Below are positions 47,527 to 57,440 of a stretch of 64,000 bases of DNA, piece after piece; position 1 is the first letter of the stretch; each line of letters begins with the position of its first letter. The stretch covers positions 4,092,001-4,156,000 of the forward strand of contig NZ_CP013692.1 in NCBI RefSeq assembly GCF_001477625.1. Direction: 5' to 3'. Both the position numbers and the translations under genes were made by a program. The DNA comes from Paucibacter sp. KCTC 42545 (GTDB lineage: Bacteria; Pseudomonadota; Gammaproteobacteria; Burkholderiales; Burkholderiaceae_C). The notes under the pieces were generated by a model. It saw nothing but the letters and a program-made list of their open reading frames with translations, was not told the origin of the DNA and did no database searches.

Positions 47527-48230
47527 CGCTTGCTTCCGGGTTTGGCCACGGGGGTGAACTGCGCCGTGCTGCGGCCGCTGAAACTCAGGCGGCCACTGAG
47601 GTTGTCGTACTCAAAGCTCTGCGCCTGGATCACGCCATTGGCATAGCTGATGCGCACGGGCACATGAGAGCGCAGCAACTCGGTGTTGACGAAGGCGTGC
47701 AAGAACTCACCGCGTATCTCTAGCTTGGGCGCGGCGGCCACTTCGCCTTGGCTGTCACGCTCAAAGCGCTGCACATGCACATCCCCCATCAGCTGCACCT
47801 CGCTGCCGTCGCCGTTGCTGAGCGCGCGGGTGGCGCTGGCCAGGGTCAGGCTGCCGTCGCCGCCGATGGCACGCAGGCGGATGCCGTCGATCTCCAGCGT
47901 GTCGTCATCGGCGAAATGGCGCATCTCGGCACCTTCGATACGCACCCGCAGCTTGCCGTCGGCCGCCACTTTCTGCAGATCGAAATTGCGCATGCGGTAG
48001 TCAAACACATGGCGAACCGGTTTGGCTTCGCTGGGCTCATCGGGCCGCGGCGTGTGCTTGAGCAGCCACCAACTGCCCGCCGCGAGCAAGGCCATCAGGA
48101 TCAGCGGCAGATAGGCCGAGAGCAAGGCCTGGAGGCGCCAGATCAGCGGCTGCACCTGACGCGGCGGCCTCAAAACTGTGACGGCCGGCAGCGGCCGGGT
48201 GGGCACGGCCGAAGTCGGCCGCGTGGGCAT
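47523..48230 (-). CDS. lptC: LPS export protein LptC
   Basis: 235 residues. One inner-membrane helix (about 37-57, LSAYLPLILMALLAAGSWWL), then the periplasmic LptC beta-jellyroll, with FDYRMRNFDLQKVAADGKLR and HFADDDTLEIDGIRL as family-like segments. It passes LPS from LptBFG to LptA. Extended N-terminal cytosolic Pro/Arg-rich stretch. Overlaps kdsC by one base. Confidence 0.88.
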   Translation of the reverse strand: MPTRPTSAVPTRPLPAVTVLRPPRQVQPLIWRLQALLSAYLPLILMALLAAGSWWLLKHTPRPDEPSEAKPVRHVFDYRMRNFDLQKVAADGKLRVRIEGAEMRHFADDDTLEIDGIRLRAIGGDGSLTLASATRALSNGDGSEVQLMGDVHVQRFERDSQGEVAAAPKLEIRGEFLHAFVNTELLRSHVPVRISYANGVIQAQSFEYDNLSGRLSFSGRSTAQFTPVAKPGSKR

Positions 48231-48814
48231 TAGGCCAGCCTCCCGCCGTCCAGCGTATCGAGGTGGCCATTGAGCAAATCAGCATAGCGGCCACAGGCCT
48301 GCAGCATCAGGTCGCAGCACTCGCGCGCCGCACCGTGGCCACCGGCCGCGCTGGTGACGTAATGCGCCACCGCCTTGACCTCCGCATGGGCTTGCGCCGG
48401 CGCGCAGGCAAAGCCGGCCCGGGTCAGCAAGGGCAGGTCGGGCCAGTCGTCACCCATGGCGGCCACCTCGCCCCAGCTCAGGCCCAGGCTGTCCAGCAGT
48501 GGCTGGGCCACGGCCAATTTGTCTTTGGCGCCATAGCTGGCATGGCGCAGGCCCAGATCCGCCACACGGCGGCGCACGGCGGGTGAATCGCGGCCGGTGA
48601 TGATGATGGGCGTGATGCCGGCCTGATCCAGCAACTTGAGGCCGTGGCCGTCCAGCGTGGAGAAGGCTTTGAAGCTTTCGCCCTGCTCGCCAATGTAGAT
48701 GCGGCCATCGGTCAGCACACCGTCCACATCGAAAATGGCGGCCTTCAAGCCCAGGCCTTGGCCTTGCGCCTTGACGAGCAAGTCGGTAGAGAATTTCAGT
48801 GCGGGGCTCAGCAT
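48230..48814 (-). CDS. kdsC: KDO-8-phosphate phosphatase
   Basis: 194 residues, HAD-type C0 phosphatase releasing KDO for LPS core. Asp29 and Asp31 in AIFDVDGVLTDGRIY, Thr in IIITGRDS, Lys in GAKDKLA, and the metal Asp in MGDDWPDLPL. Stop and start overlap both neighbours (TAATG), consistent with one operon. Confidence 0.95.
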   Translation of the reverse strand: MLSPALKFSTDLLVKAQGQGLGLKAAIFDVDGVLTDGRIYIGEQGESFKAFSTLDGHGLKLLDQAGITPIIITGRDSPAVRRRVADLGLRHASYGAKDKLAVAQPLLDSLGLSWGEVAAMGDDWPDLPLLTRAGFACAPAQAHAEVKAVAHYVTSAAGGHGAARECCDLMLQACGRYADLLNGHLDTLDGGRLA

Positions 48815-49803
48815 CAGATCACCTTGGCGCGCATCAAATCATTGATGGTGATGGCGCCTTGCAGCGTCTGCTGCTCGTCCACCACCAGCACCACCGTGAT
48901 GCGTGCGGCTTCCATCAGCGCGGCGGCATCCACAGCCAAGGCCTCGGCGGCCACGGTGCGGGGCTTGGCGTGCATCACCTGCGCGGCATTCAGCCCGCGC
49001 AAGTCCTGACCCTTTTCCACCAAGCGGCGCAGGTCACCGTCGGTGAAGATGCCTTGCACACGATCCGCCGCATCCACCACGATGGCCACGCCCAGGCTCT
49101 TGGCCGACATCTCGCGCATCAGCTCGGTAAACGGTGTGTCCAGCGCCACGCGCGGCAGATCAGCGCCGCTGCGCATCAGATCGCGCACATGAGTCAACAG
49201 CTTACGGCCAAGCGCCCCACCGGGGTGCGAACGGGCAAAGTCCTCGGGCTTGAAGCCCCGCGCGTCCAGCAAGGCCACGGCCAGGGCGTCGCCCAGGGCC
49301 ATTTGCGCGGTGGTGCTGGCGGTGGGCGCCAGGTTCAGCGGGCAGGCCTCTTCGGCCACGGCGCTGTCCAACACGATGCTGGCGTGACGCGCCAGGCTGG
49401 ACTCGGCCCGGCCGGTCATAGCCACAATGGTGACGCCCAAGCGCTTGAGCACCGGCAGCACCACATTCAATTCATCGCTTTCACCGGAGTTGGACAGCGC
49501 CAGCACCACGTCATCGGCGGTGACCATGCCGAGGTCGCCATGGCTGGCTTCGCCCGGGTGCACGAACAAAGCGGGCGTGCCGGTCGAGGCCAGCGTGGCC
49601 ACAATCTTGCGGCCCACATGGCCGCTCTTGCCCATGCCCATCACGGCCACGCGGCCGTTGCAGTTCAACACCGCCTGCACCGCCTGCGCGAAGGCTTCAC
49701 CCAGCCGGGGGCCGAGATCGGTCAATGCCTGTGCCTCGATGGCCAGGGCTTTGCGCGCGGCGCCAACCGCACGCGCGGCGTCAAATGTGGGAGCTTGGGT
49801 CAT
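48814..49803 (-). CDS. kdsD: D-arabinose-5-phosphate isomerase
   Basis: 329 residues: SIS domain (NGRVAVMGMGKSGHVGRKI; ALSNSGESDELN; HPGGALGRKL) at about 45-180 and two CBS domains at about 205-325. First step of KDO synthesis, supplying KdsA. First gene of kdsD-kdsC-lptC-SDR; the promoter must lie in 49804-49989, shared with the divergent binding-protein gene. Confidence 0.95.
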   Translation of the reverse strand: MTQAPTFDAARAVGAARKALAIEAQALTDLGPRLGEAFAQAVQAVLNCNGRVAVMGMGKSGHVGRKIVATLASTGTPALFVHPGEASHGDLGMVTADDVVLALSNSGESDELNVVLPVLKRLGVTIVAMTGRAESSLARHASIVLDSAVAEEACPLNLAPTASTTAQMALGDALAVALLDARGFKPEDFARSHPGGALGRKLLTHVRDLMRSGADLPRVALDTPFTELMREMSAKSLGVAIVVDAADRVQGIFTDGDLRRLVEKGQDLRGLNAAQVMHAKPRTVAAEALAVDAAALMEAARITVVLVVDEQQTLQGAITINDLMRAKVI

Positions 49804-49989
49804 GGGTGGAAGTATATCGAGGGGGTGGTGCTCGCTGAGTCGGTATGGAAGCAGTGATTGGCCGCTCGGCCTCGGGCCAAGAACAGGGCCGACGACAGCG
49901 CCGCGGACCGCCGCACAGCTTGCGCCCGGCTCAAAGCACGGCCTAGCGCCTGCTATGCTCGCCTCGCTTTCTTGCCAATGAGGGGTTCA

Positions 49990-50772
49990 ATGCGCAGCAG
50001 GGTCTCGGGGGTGCTTGTCTGGATGCTGGCCGGGTTCGCCAGTTCGCCCGCGCTTGCCGAGGATGTCGCCATGCGCTTCGTCACGGAGCCCTTTCCGCCC
50101 TACACCTACGCCGTGAAGGACAAAGCCGCCGGCCCCATGGTCGATGTGCTGCAGGCGGTGTGCGAATTGCTCAAGCGCAGTTGCAAGATCGAGGTACTGC
50201 CCTGGCGCCGGGCGCTGAGCCTAGCCCAGCGGGGGGCGGTTGACGGCATCTTCACGATTCTCGACACGCCGGAGCGGCGCGCCGTCTTCCACATCAGCTT
50301 GCCCGTGATCGATGCCCGCTACAGCCTGTTCGCCCAAGCCGGCGCAGACTTCCGTTTTGATGGCGACCGCCAGGCCCTCAAGGGGCGCACCATCGGCGTC
50401 TACGGCCCGTCCGGCAGCTCCTATGCCTTGGACCAGTTGGTCGAAGGTGTGGCGGACGTGAGCAAGGTGCTGGAGTACGACAACATCAGCGTGCTGCGCA
50501 AGCTGGCTGCCGGGCGCTATGGCCCGCAAGGCTTGGTCTTGATCAACGAGGCCGTGGGCCTGGATTTGATTCGCTCGGAAAAACTGTCCGGTCTGCAAGC
50601 CGCTGGCACCGTCAAGCAGTTCAGTTATGCCTTTGGCCTGAGCCGGGCGCGCTTGACCACGGCAGATGCCCGGCAGTTCAACGCCGCACTGGCCACCTTG
50701 TGCAGCAGTGGCCGCACCGCCGCCTTGCTCAAGCCCTACGCCGTGCCTGCGGCGGCGTGCAAGCATCCTTGA
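49990..50772 (+). CDS. Family 3 extracellular solute-binding protein
   Basis: 260 residues. Start at 49990 (AGGGG 4 bases upstream); signal peptide MRSRVSGVLVWMLAGFASSP with cleavage after ALA. Then MRFVTEPFPPYTYAV and PMVDVLQAVCELLKRSCKIE, typical of amino-acid-binding PBPb proteins, and the WRRALSLAQRGAVDGIFTIL segment. No permease genes are near, so it may feed a distant ABC system or act as a stand-alone receptor. Confidence 0.85.
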   Translation: MRSRVSGVLVWMLAGFASSPALAEDVAMRFVTEPFPPYTYAVKDKAAGPMVDVLQAVCELLKRSCKIEVLPWRRALSLAQRGAVDGIFTILDTPERRAVFHISLPVIDARYSLFAQAGADFRFDGDRQALKGRTIGVYGPSGSSYALDQLVEGVADVSKVLEYDNISVLRKLAAGRYGPQGLVLINEAVGLDLIRSEKLSGLQAAGTVKQFSYAFGLSRARLTTADARQFNAALATLCSSGRTAALLKPYAVPAAACKHP

Positions 50773-50818
50773 TTGACCGGTCCGCCATCAGCCCCACCGG
50801 CCCGCCGGAAGCAATGAG

Positions 50819-50845
50819 AAAGGCCACCCGAGGGTGGCCTTTTTT
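50819..50845 (+). terminator. Terminator between convergent genes
   Basis: AAAGGCCACC-CGAG-GGTGGCCTTT plus T residues. It serves the binding-protein gene and probably also the opposing gdhA. Confidence 0.9.
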
Positions 50846-50877
50846 GTGCACGAAGGCGCCGGGGCGCCGGTTCGATA

Positions 50878-52149
50878 TCAGGGGTAGAGGCCGCGCTCTT
50901 CACGCGCTTCCAGCACCCGCGTGCAAGCCACCACGAAGGCGGCGGTGCGCAGAGTGATGCGGTGCTGCTCCGACACATCCCAGATGTGCTTGAAGGCGCC
51001 GGTGATGATCTTGTCCAGACGGACATTGATCTCGTCTTCGGTCCAGAAGAAGCTGCTGAAGTCTTGCACCCACTCAAAGTAGGACACGGTCACGCCACCC
51101 GAGTTGGCGATCACGTCCGGCACCACCACGATGCCGCGGTCCGCCAGCACGGCGTCGCCGTCCGGCGTGGTCGGGCCGTTGGCGCCTTCCAGCACCAGGC
51201 GGGTCTGCAGGCCTTCGGCGCGCTCTTTGCTGATCTGGCCTTCCAGCGCAGCCGGGATCAGGACATCGCTCTTGACCTTCCAGAAGTCTTCGTTGGCGAT
51301 CTTGTCACCGCCACTGAAGCCGCCCACGCCGCCGGTCTTGGCCACATGGTCGAGCAGGTTTTGCATATCAAAACCGCGCTCGTTCAGGATGGTGCCGGTG
51401 TGGTCTTGCACGCACACGATGCGCGCACCGCTGGCCGCGAATAGCTTGGCAGCGATGGAGCCCACATTGCCGAAGCCCTGCACGGCGATACGCGCACCTT
51501 CCATCTCGATGCCCAGGCGGCGCATGGCTTCACGGCCGATCACGAACACACCGCGGCCGGTGGCTTGCACACGGCCCAGAGAACCGCCCAGGGCGATGGG
51601 CTTGCCGGTGACGACGCCGGTGGCGGTGGCGCCCACGTTCATCGAATAGGTGTCCATCATCCAGGCCATGATCTGGCCGTTGGTGTTGACGTCGGGCGCG
51701 GGAATGTCTTGCTGCGGGCCGATGATGATGCCGATCTCGCTGGTGTAACGGCGCGTTACTTTTTCCAGCTCTTTCTTCGACAAGGCCTTGGGGTCGAGGC
51801 GAATGCCGCCCTTGGCGCCGCCGTAAGGCAGGTTCACGGCCGCGTTCTTGATCGTCATCCAGGCCGACAAGGCCATCACTTCTTCCAGCGTCACGTCGGG
51901 GTGATAGCGCACGCCGCCCTTGCCCGGGCCGCGGGTCAGGCTGTGCTGCACGCGGTAGCCTTCATAGTGGGCGATGGTGCCGTTATCCAATTCGATCGGC
52001 ACGTCCACGATCAACGCACGCTTGGGGCGGCGCAGGGTCTCGACCCAGCGCGCCAGATTGCCCAGGTAGGGCTCCACCGCATCGATCTGCGAGAGATAAG
52101 TGCCCCAAGGGCTGTTGCGGGTGGGCGAGACAAAGGACAGGTTGGGCAT
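50878..52149 (-). CDS. gdhA: Glutamate dehydrogenase
   Basis: 423 residues from the ATG at 52149 ([15 protein letters not shown]); GGAG lies 6 bases upstream. Oxidatively deaminates glutamate or fixes ammonium onto 2-oxoglutarate. Substrate-binding [11 protein letters not shown], catalytic Lys in PYGGAKGGI, and the nucleotide-binding VQGFGNVGS are present; the Rossmann motif alone does not decide NAD versus NADP. A decayed piece of a second copy is at about 56020-56160. Confidence 0.95.
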   Translation of the reverse strand: MPNLSFVSPTRNSPWGTYLSQIDAVEPYLGNLARWVETLRRPKRALIVDVPIELDNGTIAHYEGYRVQHSLTRGPGKGGVRYHPDVTLEEVMALSAWMTIKNAAVNLPYGGAKGGIRLDPKALSKKELEKVTRRYTSEIGIIIGPQQDIPAPDVNTNGQIMAWMMDTYSMNVGATATGVVTGKPIALGGSLGRVQATGRGVFVIGREAMRRLGIEMEGARIAVQGFGNVGSIAAKLFAASGARIVCVQDHTGTILNERGFDMQNLLDHVAKTGGVGGFSGGDKIANEDFWKVKSDVLIPAALEGQISKERAEGLQTRLVLEGANGPTTPDGDAVLADRGIVVVPDVIANSGGVTVSYFEWVQDFSSFFWTEDEINVRLDKIITGAFKHIWDVSEQHRITLRTAAFVVACTRVLEAREERGLYP

Positions 52150-52355
52150 GTAATGCTCCGTAACTTTTGGTGGCCCGAACGGTATCAAGACTTGACCCCA
52201 TCCGTCCCCAAAGTCCGAAGCCGAGTGCACATGCCGCTATGCGGCTTGCGCATAGGGCGTGCGTTCAGCGAGCATTGCTGGCCTGAGGCGGCACGGCCCC
52301 CGCCCCTGCCAACGGCATAGTCGGGGCGCAATTCAACGCAAACGGCGCGCTTCGC

Positions 52356-54935
52356 TCAAGGCATGCCGATCTTCTGCAGCCGCCCCACTTGCAGCGCCAT
52401 ATCGGCGAAGTGCAGGCGGTCAGCCTCGGCCGCGGCACTGCGCGAGGCGGCCTCCAGCCGGGTCTTCAGCGCCGGCAGGCTGGCGTGTAGCCAGGGGATG
52501 AAGACGGTGTCGTCACCGGTCTCGACCATGGCCTGGGCGGCGGCCGGTGTCAGCGGCAACTCGGCCCGCAAGGCCTCGGCCATCTTCCTCTCGTCGGCGC
52601 CACCCTTGGCCCAAGCGTTCAGCAAGTCCTTGGCCGCGTCGATATAACCGCGCTGCAAAGCGCGCTGGGTCGGGCTGCTGCTCTTGAGATCACCCCAGAC
52701 CGCGGCGTTGATGTCTTTGCCCAAGTCCAGCGAGGAGTAGGCCACCGGATTGCTGCGGCGCTGGCTCTCCAGCAAGGCCACGGTGGAGCCGGCCATCAAA
52801 TCGCTGACCATGCCCGCCTGCAGCCGGTCGATGGCGGCATAGCCACCGTAGACCGACACCCGCTCCACCACCGCCGGCGCCGTATAGGGCTCCAGCGAGG
52901 CCGCCCCCTCGCCCAAGAGATATTGCACGGCCTGCTTTTGCTCGGCCGCCGGCACCTGCGTGGGCAAGCGGCTCTTGCCATCGTCCATGGCCGGCATCAC
53001 CCCAGCCAGCAGGCGGTTGACGGACTTCAGCAAGCCGACATGGCGCGACAGCATCACGCCGTAAGTGGAGGCATAGAGCTTGGCATCGCCACCGGTTGCG
53101 GCGTCCAGTTGATCCAAGGAGCGCCGCAGATTGGACACGCCCAGGCGGGTGGCTTGCACCCGTTCGGCGCCGGTGTTCTCGGTCAGCACGCGGGGGTCGA
53201 GGTGGAAGCGGCTGATCAGCTCGGCCGATTCTTCACTGGCCCAGAACAAGCGGCGGTCACGCGCGAAGGTCTCGGCAAAAGCGGCCAGTTCGCGGCGCTC
53301 GCTGGCCGAGTCGCTGCCGAAGCGGCCGTAGCCGTACTTGATGGCGGCAAGATCGTAGGGGCCGATCACGCTCCACAGCTGGGTGATGCCATCGCCCGGC
53401 TGCGCCACCTGATTGAAGCGCCCGTAGGCCATGATCGAGCTGTTCGGGCCATAGCGGTTGGCGAACTCGGGCTGGCGCATCTGCGCCACCGTGTGGGCGG
53501 TGGACGCAATCTGGTTATGCATCAGGCCCAAGGTATGGCCGACCTCGTGGGCGACGATATAGCTCAGTAGGGCGCCCGACTTTTCGGTGGACAGCGGCAG
53601 TGTGCGCGCGCCGGCATCCACGCTGCTGAACAGCGCCCAGTAGTACTGGCCGAAGCCTTCAATCACCGCCGGCCAGATTTGGATATGGGCCGACAGCGTC
53701 TCACCCGAGCGCGGATCGGTGACGCGCGGGCCCATCGCATTGATGTTTTCTTGGGGCACCCAGCGGATGACGTTGATGGTGACGTCTTCCGGCGACCATT
53801 CCGGGTCTTGCTCGGGCGTGGGCGCATCCAGCACGCGAATGGCATTGCTGAAGCCCGCCGCCTCGAAGGCCGGCAGCCACTGGAGCACGCCGGCTTTGAC
53901 GTAAGGCTTCCAGCGCTCCGGCATGCCGCGCCCCAGGTAGTAAGTGATGGGCTTGATGGGGTCGCTGAGCGGCGCTGCCGGGTCGGCCTTTTCCAGGCGG
54001 AAACGGCCGATCAGCGCTTGCTTGTCTTGGGCGCTGCCGCGCTCGGACTCGAACTCGGTGTAGTCGTTCTGGAAGAAGCCCACCCTCGGGTTGGCCGGGC
54101 GGCCCACCATCGGCTGCTCGGGCAAGAACACGATGGAATGGCCCAGCACCACCGACACCGGCTGCGGCCCCGCCATCGGTTCTGACTTCAGCCCGGCCAG
54201 AAAGGTGATGTGCGAGCGCACCGTCAGCGCGTCGCCACGCACGCGCACGCCGTCGATGTACGACTTGCTCGGATCGACCGCCGCCGGCACCGCGCCCACC
54301 TTGGCCAGGATGCTGCGGCCTGTGGCGGCGCCAATATCGTTGGAGAAGGTGGCCGTCACATCCAGCACCGTGCTGCCATCGGGCAAGCTGCCCACCACGG
54401 GAAAGCTGGCGATCAGCGCGCCGGTTTCCGAACTGCTCAGGGCCACATCGATCGGGCGGACCTTGGGATCTGCGCCAGCCGCGCCGGGCGGGTCATTGGC
54501 TTGCGCGCCAGGCAAAGTGGGGCCACCCGGCGAGACACCGGCGCGGCGCTTTTGCGTCGTGCTCAGGTCGCGCACATGGATGATGTTGCCCACGCGCTCG
54601 AAGCGGGCCAGCAAGCTGCTGACTTGCAAGCCCTTGTCGGCCGTCACCGCACCGGCAGGCACCCGCACCAGCTCCGTGTACCAGAGCAGCGGCTTGCCGA
54701 CAGCCCCAGGCGGCAGCACGACCAAAGTGCTGGCACCCTTGCGATAAGCGCTGAAGCGCGCGGCGCCAATGCGTTGCGCGCCCTGCAGCACCGCGGCCGT
54801 ATCGGCCGGCTGCGAAGCGGCGCCGGCAACCGGCTGCGGCACGGCTTGGGCGAATGCGGCGCCAGGGTCAAAGACCAGCGCGGTGATGGCGGCGGTGGCC
54901 GCAGCAGCGGCAATCAGCTTCGAGGTGAGAGGCAT
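52356..54935 (-). CDS. Zinc-dependent metalloprotease (DUF4953/DUF5117 type)
   Basis: 859 residues from the ATG at 54935, with AGGAG upstream. Signal peptide LIAAAAATAAITALVFDPGA with cleavage near FAQA. Zinc site H463-E464-V-G-H467-x5-H473 (HEVGHTLGLMHN), an HEXXHXXGXXH (metzincin-like) motif in the middle of the protein. N-terminal DUF5118/DUF5117-like region has VVLPPGAVGKPLLWYTELV, and the C-terminal 300 residues are helical. A secreted or periplasmic protease of unknown target. Confidence 0.9.
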   Translation of the reverse strand: MPLTSKLIAAAAATAAITALVFDPGAAFAQAVPQPVAGAASQPADTAAVLQGAQRIGAARFSAYRKGASTLVVLPPGAVGKPLLWYTELVRVPAGAVTADKGLQVSSLLARFERVGNIIHVRDLSTTQKRRAGVSPGGPTLPGAQANDPPGAAGADPKVRPIDVALSSSETGALIASFPVVGSLPDGSTVLDVTATFSNDIGAATGRSILAKVGAVPAAVDPSKSYIDGVRVRGDALTVRSHITFLAGLKSEPMAGPQPVSVVLGHSIVFLPEQPMVGRPANPRVGFFQNDYTEFESERGSAQDKQALIGRFRLEKADPAAPLSDPIKPITYYLGRGMPERWKPYVKAGVLQWLPAFEAAGFSNAIRVLDAPTPEQDPEWSPEDVTINVIRWVPQENINAMGPRVTDPRSGETLSAHIQIWPAVIEGFGQYYWALFSSVDAGARTLPLSTEKSGALLSYIVAHEVGHTLGLMHNQIASTAHTVAQMRQPEFANRYGPNSSIMAYGRFNQVAQPGDGITQLWSVIGPYDLAAIKYGYGRFGSDSASERRELAAFAETFARDRRLFWASEESAELISRFHLDPRVLTENTGAERVQATRLGVSNLRRSLDQLDAATGGDAKLYASTYGVMLSRHVGLLKSVNRLLAGVMPAMDDGKSRLPTQVPAAEQKQAVQYLLGEGAASLEPYTAPAVVERVSVYGGYAAIDRLQAGMVSDLMAGSTVALLESQRRSNPVAYSSLDLGKDINAAVWGDLKSSSPTQRALQRGYIDAAKDLLNAWAKGGADERKMAEALRAELPLTPAAAQAMVETGDDTVFIPWLHASLPALKTRLEAASRSAAAEADRLHFADMALQVGRLQKIGMP

Positions 54936-55123
54936 GAGCTCACTCCTGTATGGGGGCTGGTCGCGGCAGCAGCGGAGCCGCATTCCGGTGGGTCTTGCAA
55001 TAGGTATGGCGGTGGCCGGTGCAGTGCACTGCGAATTGCGGGGGCTTACGCCACCCGATTAACTTCGACATCTACCTCGGCCTGGCCTTGCGCTCGGCCA
55101 TATTCGCGGCCTTGCATGTGGCC

Positions 55124-55602
55124 TTATTCGCTGACGATCTGTCCCTTGGTGCCAGCGTCACTGTCGGTCCAGGTGTCTTCTCCCTTGAGGCGCCGGTCAC
55201 CTTGAATTCGGTAGGTGATGGTGCCGGTTTTGAAGGTCAGGCCGCCATCGCTGCGCTTGGCTTTGACTTTCTTGCCATTCACCCAAACATGCTCTTTGGC
55301 GTCGATGCGGATGGTGGCGACGGTGGCGCCGCTGTCCGACTTGGCCACCCATTGCCCGGCGTAGGGGTTCTGAGCCGTCGGGCTGGCTTTGGGCGCAGCG
55401 GCCGCAGCGGGAGCGGCCGCCTCATTGACGAAGCCGGCCTTGGCATTTTCCGCTTTGGTCTTGTGAATGTCGCAGCCCTGGCCTTCAGAGACTTGCGTGC
55501 AACCAGAGCGTCCAGCTGCTGCGCGTATTTGGAACTGATGGCATAAGCGCTGGGCTGAATGGCTAGCGCCAACAGGGCTAAAGCCAATGACTTTGCTTTC
55601 AT
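55124..55602 (-). pseudogene. Small secreted protein gene interrupted by a -1 frameshift
   Basis: Start at 55602 with AGGGAC upstream: MKAKSLALALLALAIQPSAY is a signal peptide, continuing SSKYAQQLD. One base is missing near 55508-55513; adding one restores RSGCTQVSEGQGCDIHKTKA and the rest of the protein, about 158 residues, to the stop at 55124. The C-terminal half (YAGQWVAKSDSGATVATIRI; GGLTFKTGTITYRIQGD) is well ordered and Cys pair-containing, so the gene was functional until recently. Could also be a sequencing error. Confidence 0.75.
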
Positions 55603-56019
55603 GAAACGTCCCTTTCGAGATTGAGTTGCGGGTGAACTGAAGAATAGATTCTTGTTCGCGAGCACCGTCAGAGGCAGTGGCATCGCCGCCATGGCACGGC
55701 TGCGCAGCGTGCTCATCAAGGGTCTGGCCAAGCGAAGGAGGCGAGCCGGTCGAACCATCATCAAGACTCCGGTGAAGCGACTGCCCCAGGCGGCGCCAGA
55801 CACAGTCTTTTCGTCGCGGAGACTCGATGAATCGAGCCTGCATCACGAGGGCGAATTGAGCTGGAAAGCTGGTGTGGGCGCTGAAGCAAAATCAGCATAT
55901 CACCAACGTGTCGGCGCCAAATGAAGGCTTTATGGCGCCCCAAGCTGGGTCCCTAACTTGAACATGCAGCGCAACTTCTTCTGAGAGTTTGCCGAAGATT
56001 CTTAGGCCTTGATGGGCTT
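55603..56019. other. Spacer without an assignable gene
   Basis: 417 bp upstream of the frameshifted gene. Short open frames on both strands have no family features. GGCGCCA (55914-55920) and TGGCGCC (55933-55939) form 7-bp arms. Probably decayed sequence, given the relics on either side. Confidence 0.4.
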
Positions 56020-56160
56020 GGGATGCGCCAGGCCCATCACTTCTTCCTGCATCACATCGGGGTGATTGCCAGCCTTCATCGTGGTCGATGCTGAACCAAG
56101 TCACCTCAGTCGGCAAATCCACGATCAGCGCGCGCTTGGGCCGGCGCAAGGGCAAGCCAA
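56020..56160 (-). pseudogene. Decayed glutamate dehydrogenase fragment
   Basis: The minus strand encodes [16 protein letters not shown] followed by IDHDEG, nearly the same as [16 protein letters not shown] with IAHYEG in the intact gdhA at 51.97-52.03 kb. The downstream part matching gdhA (HPDVMQEE-like versus [12 protein letters not shown]) is joined after loss of about 50 bases that in gdhA encode the [17 protein letters not shown] segment. No start, stop or remaining body. Same orientation as gdhA. Confidence 0.75.
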
Positions 56161-56243
56161 GCGCGGCATCGGCTGCAAAACAAGTTACGTCCGACCTTGT
56201 GGGCCGCAAACGCCAAGGCCTCCCGGCCTGAGCGCCGACAACT

Positions 56244-57389
56244 TTAGTTCGCCAGCTTCCAGTCGCCCTTGTCGATCGTCAGCAAAACGCGCGCATTGTC
56301 TTCCAGGCCCCAGTGGTCCTTGGCCGAGTAGCGGATCACACCCTGGGTGATGGTCACGCCCTTGCTGTTCTCCAGCGCGTCCTTGAGCGCGGCGCGGAAT
56401 TCCGGTGTTCCCGGTTTGCCCTTCTTGAGCGCTACTGGCACCGCGGCCTGCAGCAGCAGGTGCGCGTCGTAGCCATGCGCCGAGAACTGGTTGCGCGTGC
56501 CCGCGCCAAACTGCTGCTCGTAGCGCTCAACGAACTCGGTCGCCAGCTTCTTGGAGGGATGCGCCGCAGGCAAAGATTCCGGCATCACCGCCAGCCCAGC
56601 CACCACGATCGCACCCTCAACATCCTTAGCGCCCAAACGGATCAGGTCACGCGAAGCGGCGCCATGGGTCTGGTAGATCTTGCCCTTGTAGCCGCGCTCC
56701 ACGATGGCTTTGTGCGGCATCGCGGCGCCGCTGCCCGACGCGCCGATCAGGATGGCGTCCGGGCGCGCCATGGTGAGCTTGATTGCCTGCGCCGTCACGC
56801 TGGTGTCGGACCGTGCGAATCGCTCCGTCGCCAACGAACTAAGGCCGGCCTTCGACGCCAGCGCCTCGAAGGCCTTCAGCCAGGTCTCGCCATAAGCGTC
56901 GGAGAAGCCGAGAAAGGCATAGGTTTTGATGCCGCTCTTCTTCATATGCTCAACCAAAGCGGAGGCCATCAGCGGCGTGGACTGCGCCACGCGGAAAGTC
57001 CAGGCGTCCTTGCCTTCGGGGAGATCGACCGGCGAGGTCGAGATCTGCACCGTCTGCCCTTCGAGTGCGACAGCCGACAGCGCAATCGAGGCCGGCGTGG
57101 CGGTGGAGCCGACGATCACGTCAACCTTGTCCTCGGTGATGAAGCGGCGCCCGTTCTTGACCGACTGCGTCGTGTCGGAGGCATCGTCCAGCATGATGAG
57201 CTTGACCTTCTCGCCGCCGATGGTGTCGGGCCACAAGGAGATGCCGTTCTTGGTCGGGATGCCAAGGCCCGAGGCCGGGCCGGTCAGCGGCAGACTCACG
57301 CCGATGGTGATATCGGCATGCGCGGCGCCGACGAAGGCATATGCACTCAATATCGCGGCAAGCAAAGGGCGGATCGACTTTTTCATCAT
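56244..57389 (-). CDS. Branched-chain-type ABC solute-binding protein (orphan)
   Basis: 381 residues from the third of four consecutive ATGs (57389), because AGGAGA lies 7 bases upstream of it. Signal peptide LLAAILSAYAFVGAAHA. Periplasmic-binding fold type I: ITIGVSLPLTGPASGLGIPT, then VDVIVGSTATPASIAL and FLGFSDAYGETWLKAFEAL, as in LivK-like and aromatic-acid-binding proteins. No permease or ATPase genes adjoin it, so it needs a distant transporter. It follows marR in the same direction with a 51-bp gap. Confidence 0.88.
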   Translation of the reverse strand: MMKKSIRPLLAAILSAYAFVGAAHADITIGVSLPLTGPASGLGIPTKNGISLWPDTIGGEKVKLIMLDDASDTTQSVKNGRRFITEDKVDVIVGSTATPASIALSAVALEGQTVQISTSPVDLPEGKDAWTFRVAQSTPLMASALVEHMKKSGIKTYAFLGFSDAYGETWLKAFEALASKAGLSSLATERFARSDTSVTAQAIKLTMARPDAILIGASGSGAAMPHKAIVERGYKGKIYQTHGAASRDLIRLGAKDVEGAIVVAGLAVMPESLPAAHPSKKLATEFVERYEQQFGAGTRNQFSAHGYDAHLLLQAAVPVALKKGKPGTPEFRAALKDALENSKGVTITQGVIRYSAKDHWGLEDNARVLLTIDKGDWKLAN

Positions 57390-57440
57390 CATCATGTCTC
57401 CTGGCTAGTTTGAACTAAGGGCACGCCACGCGGCCTGCTT

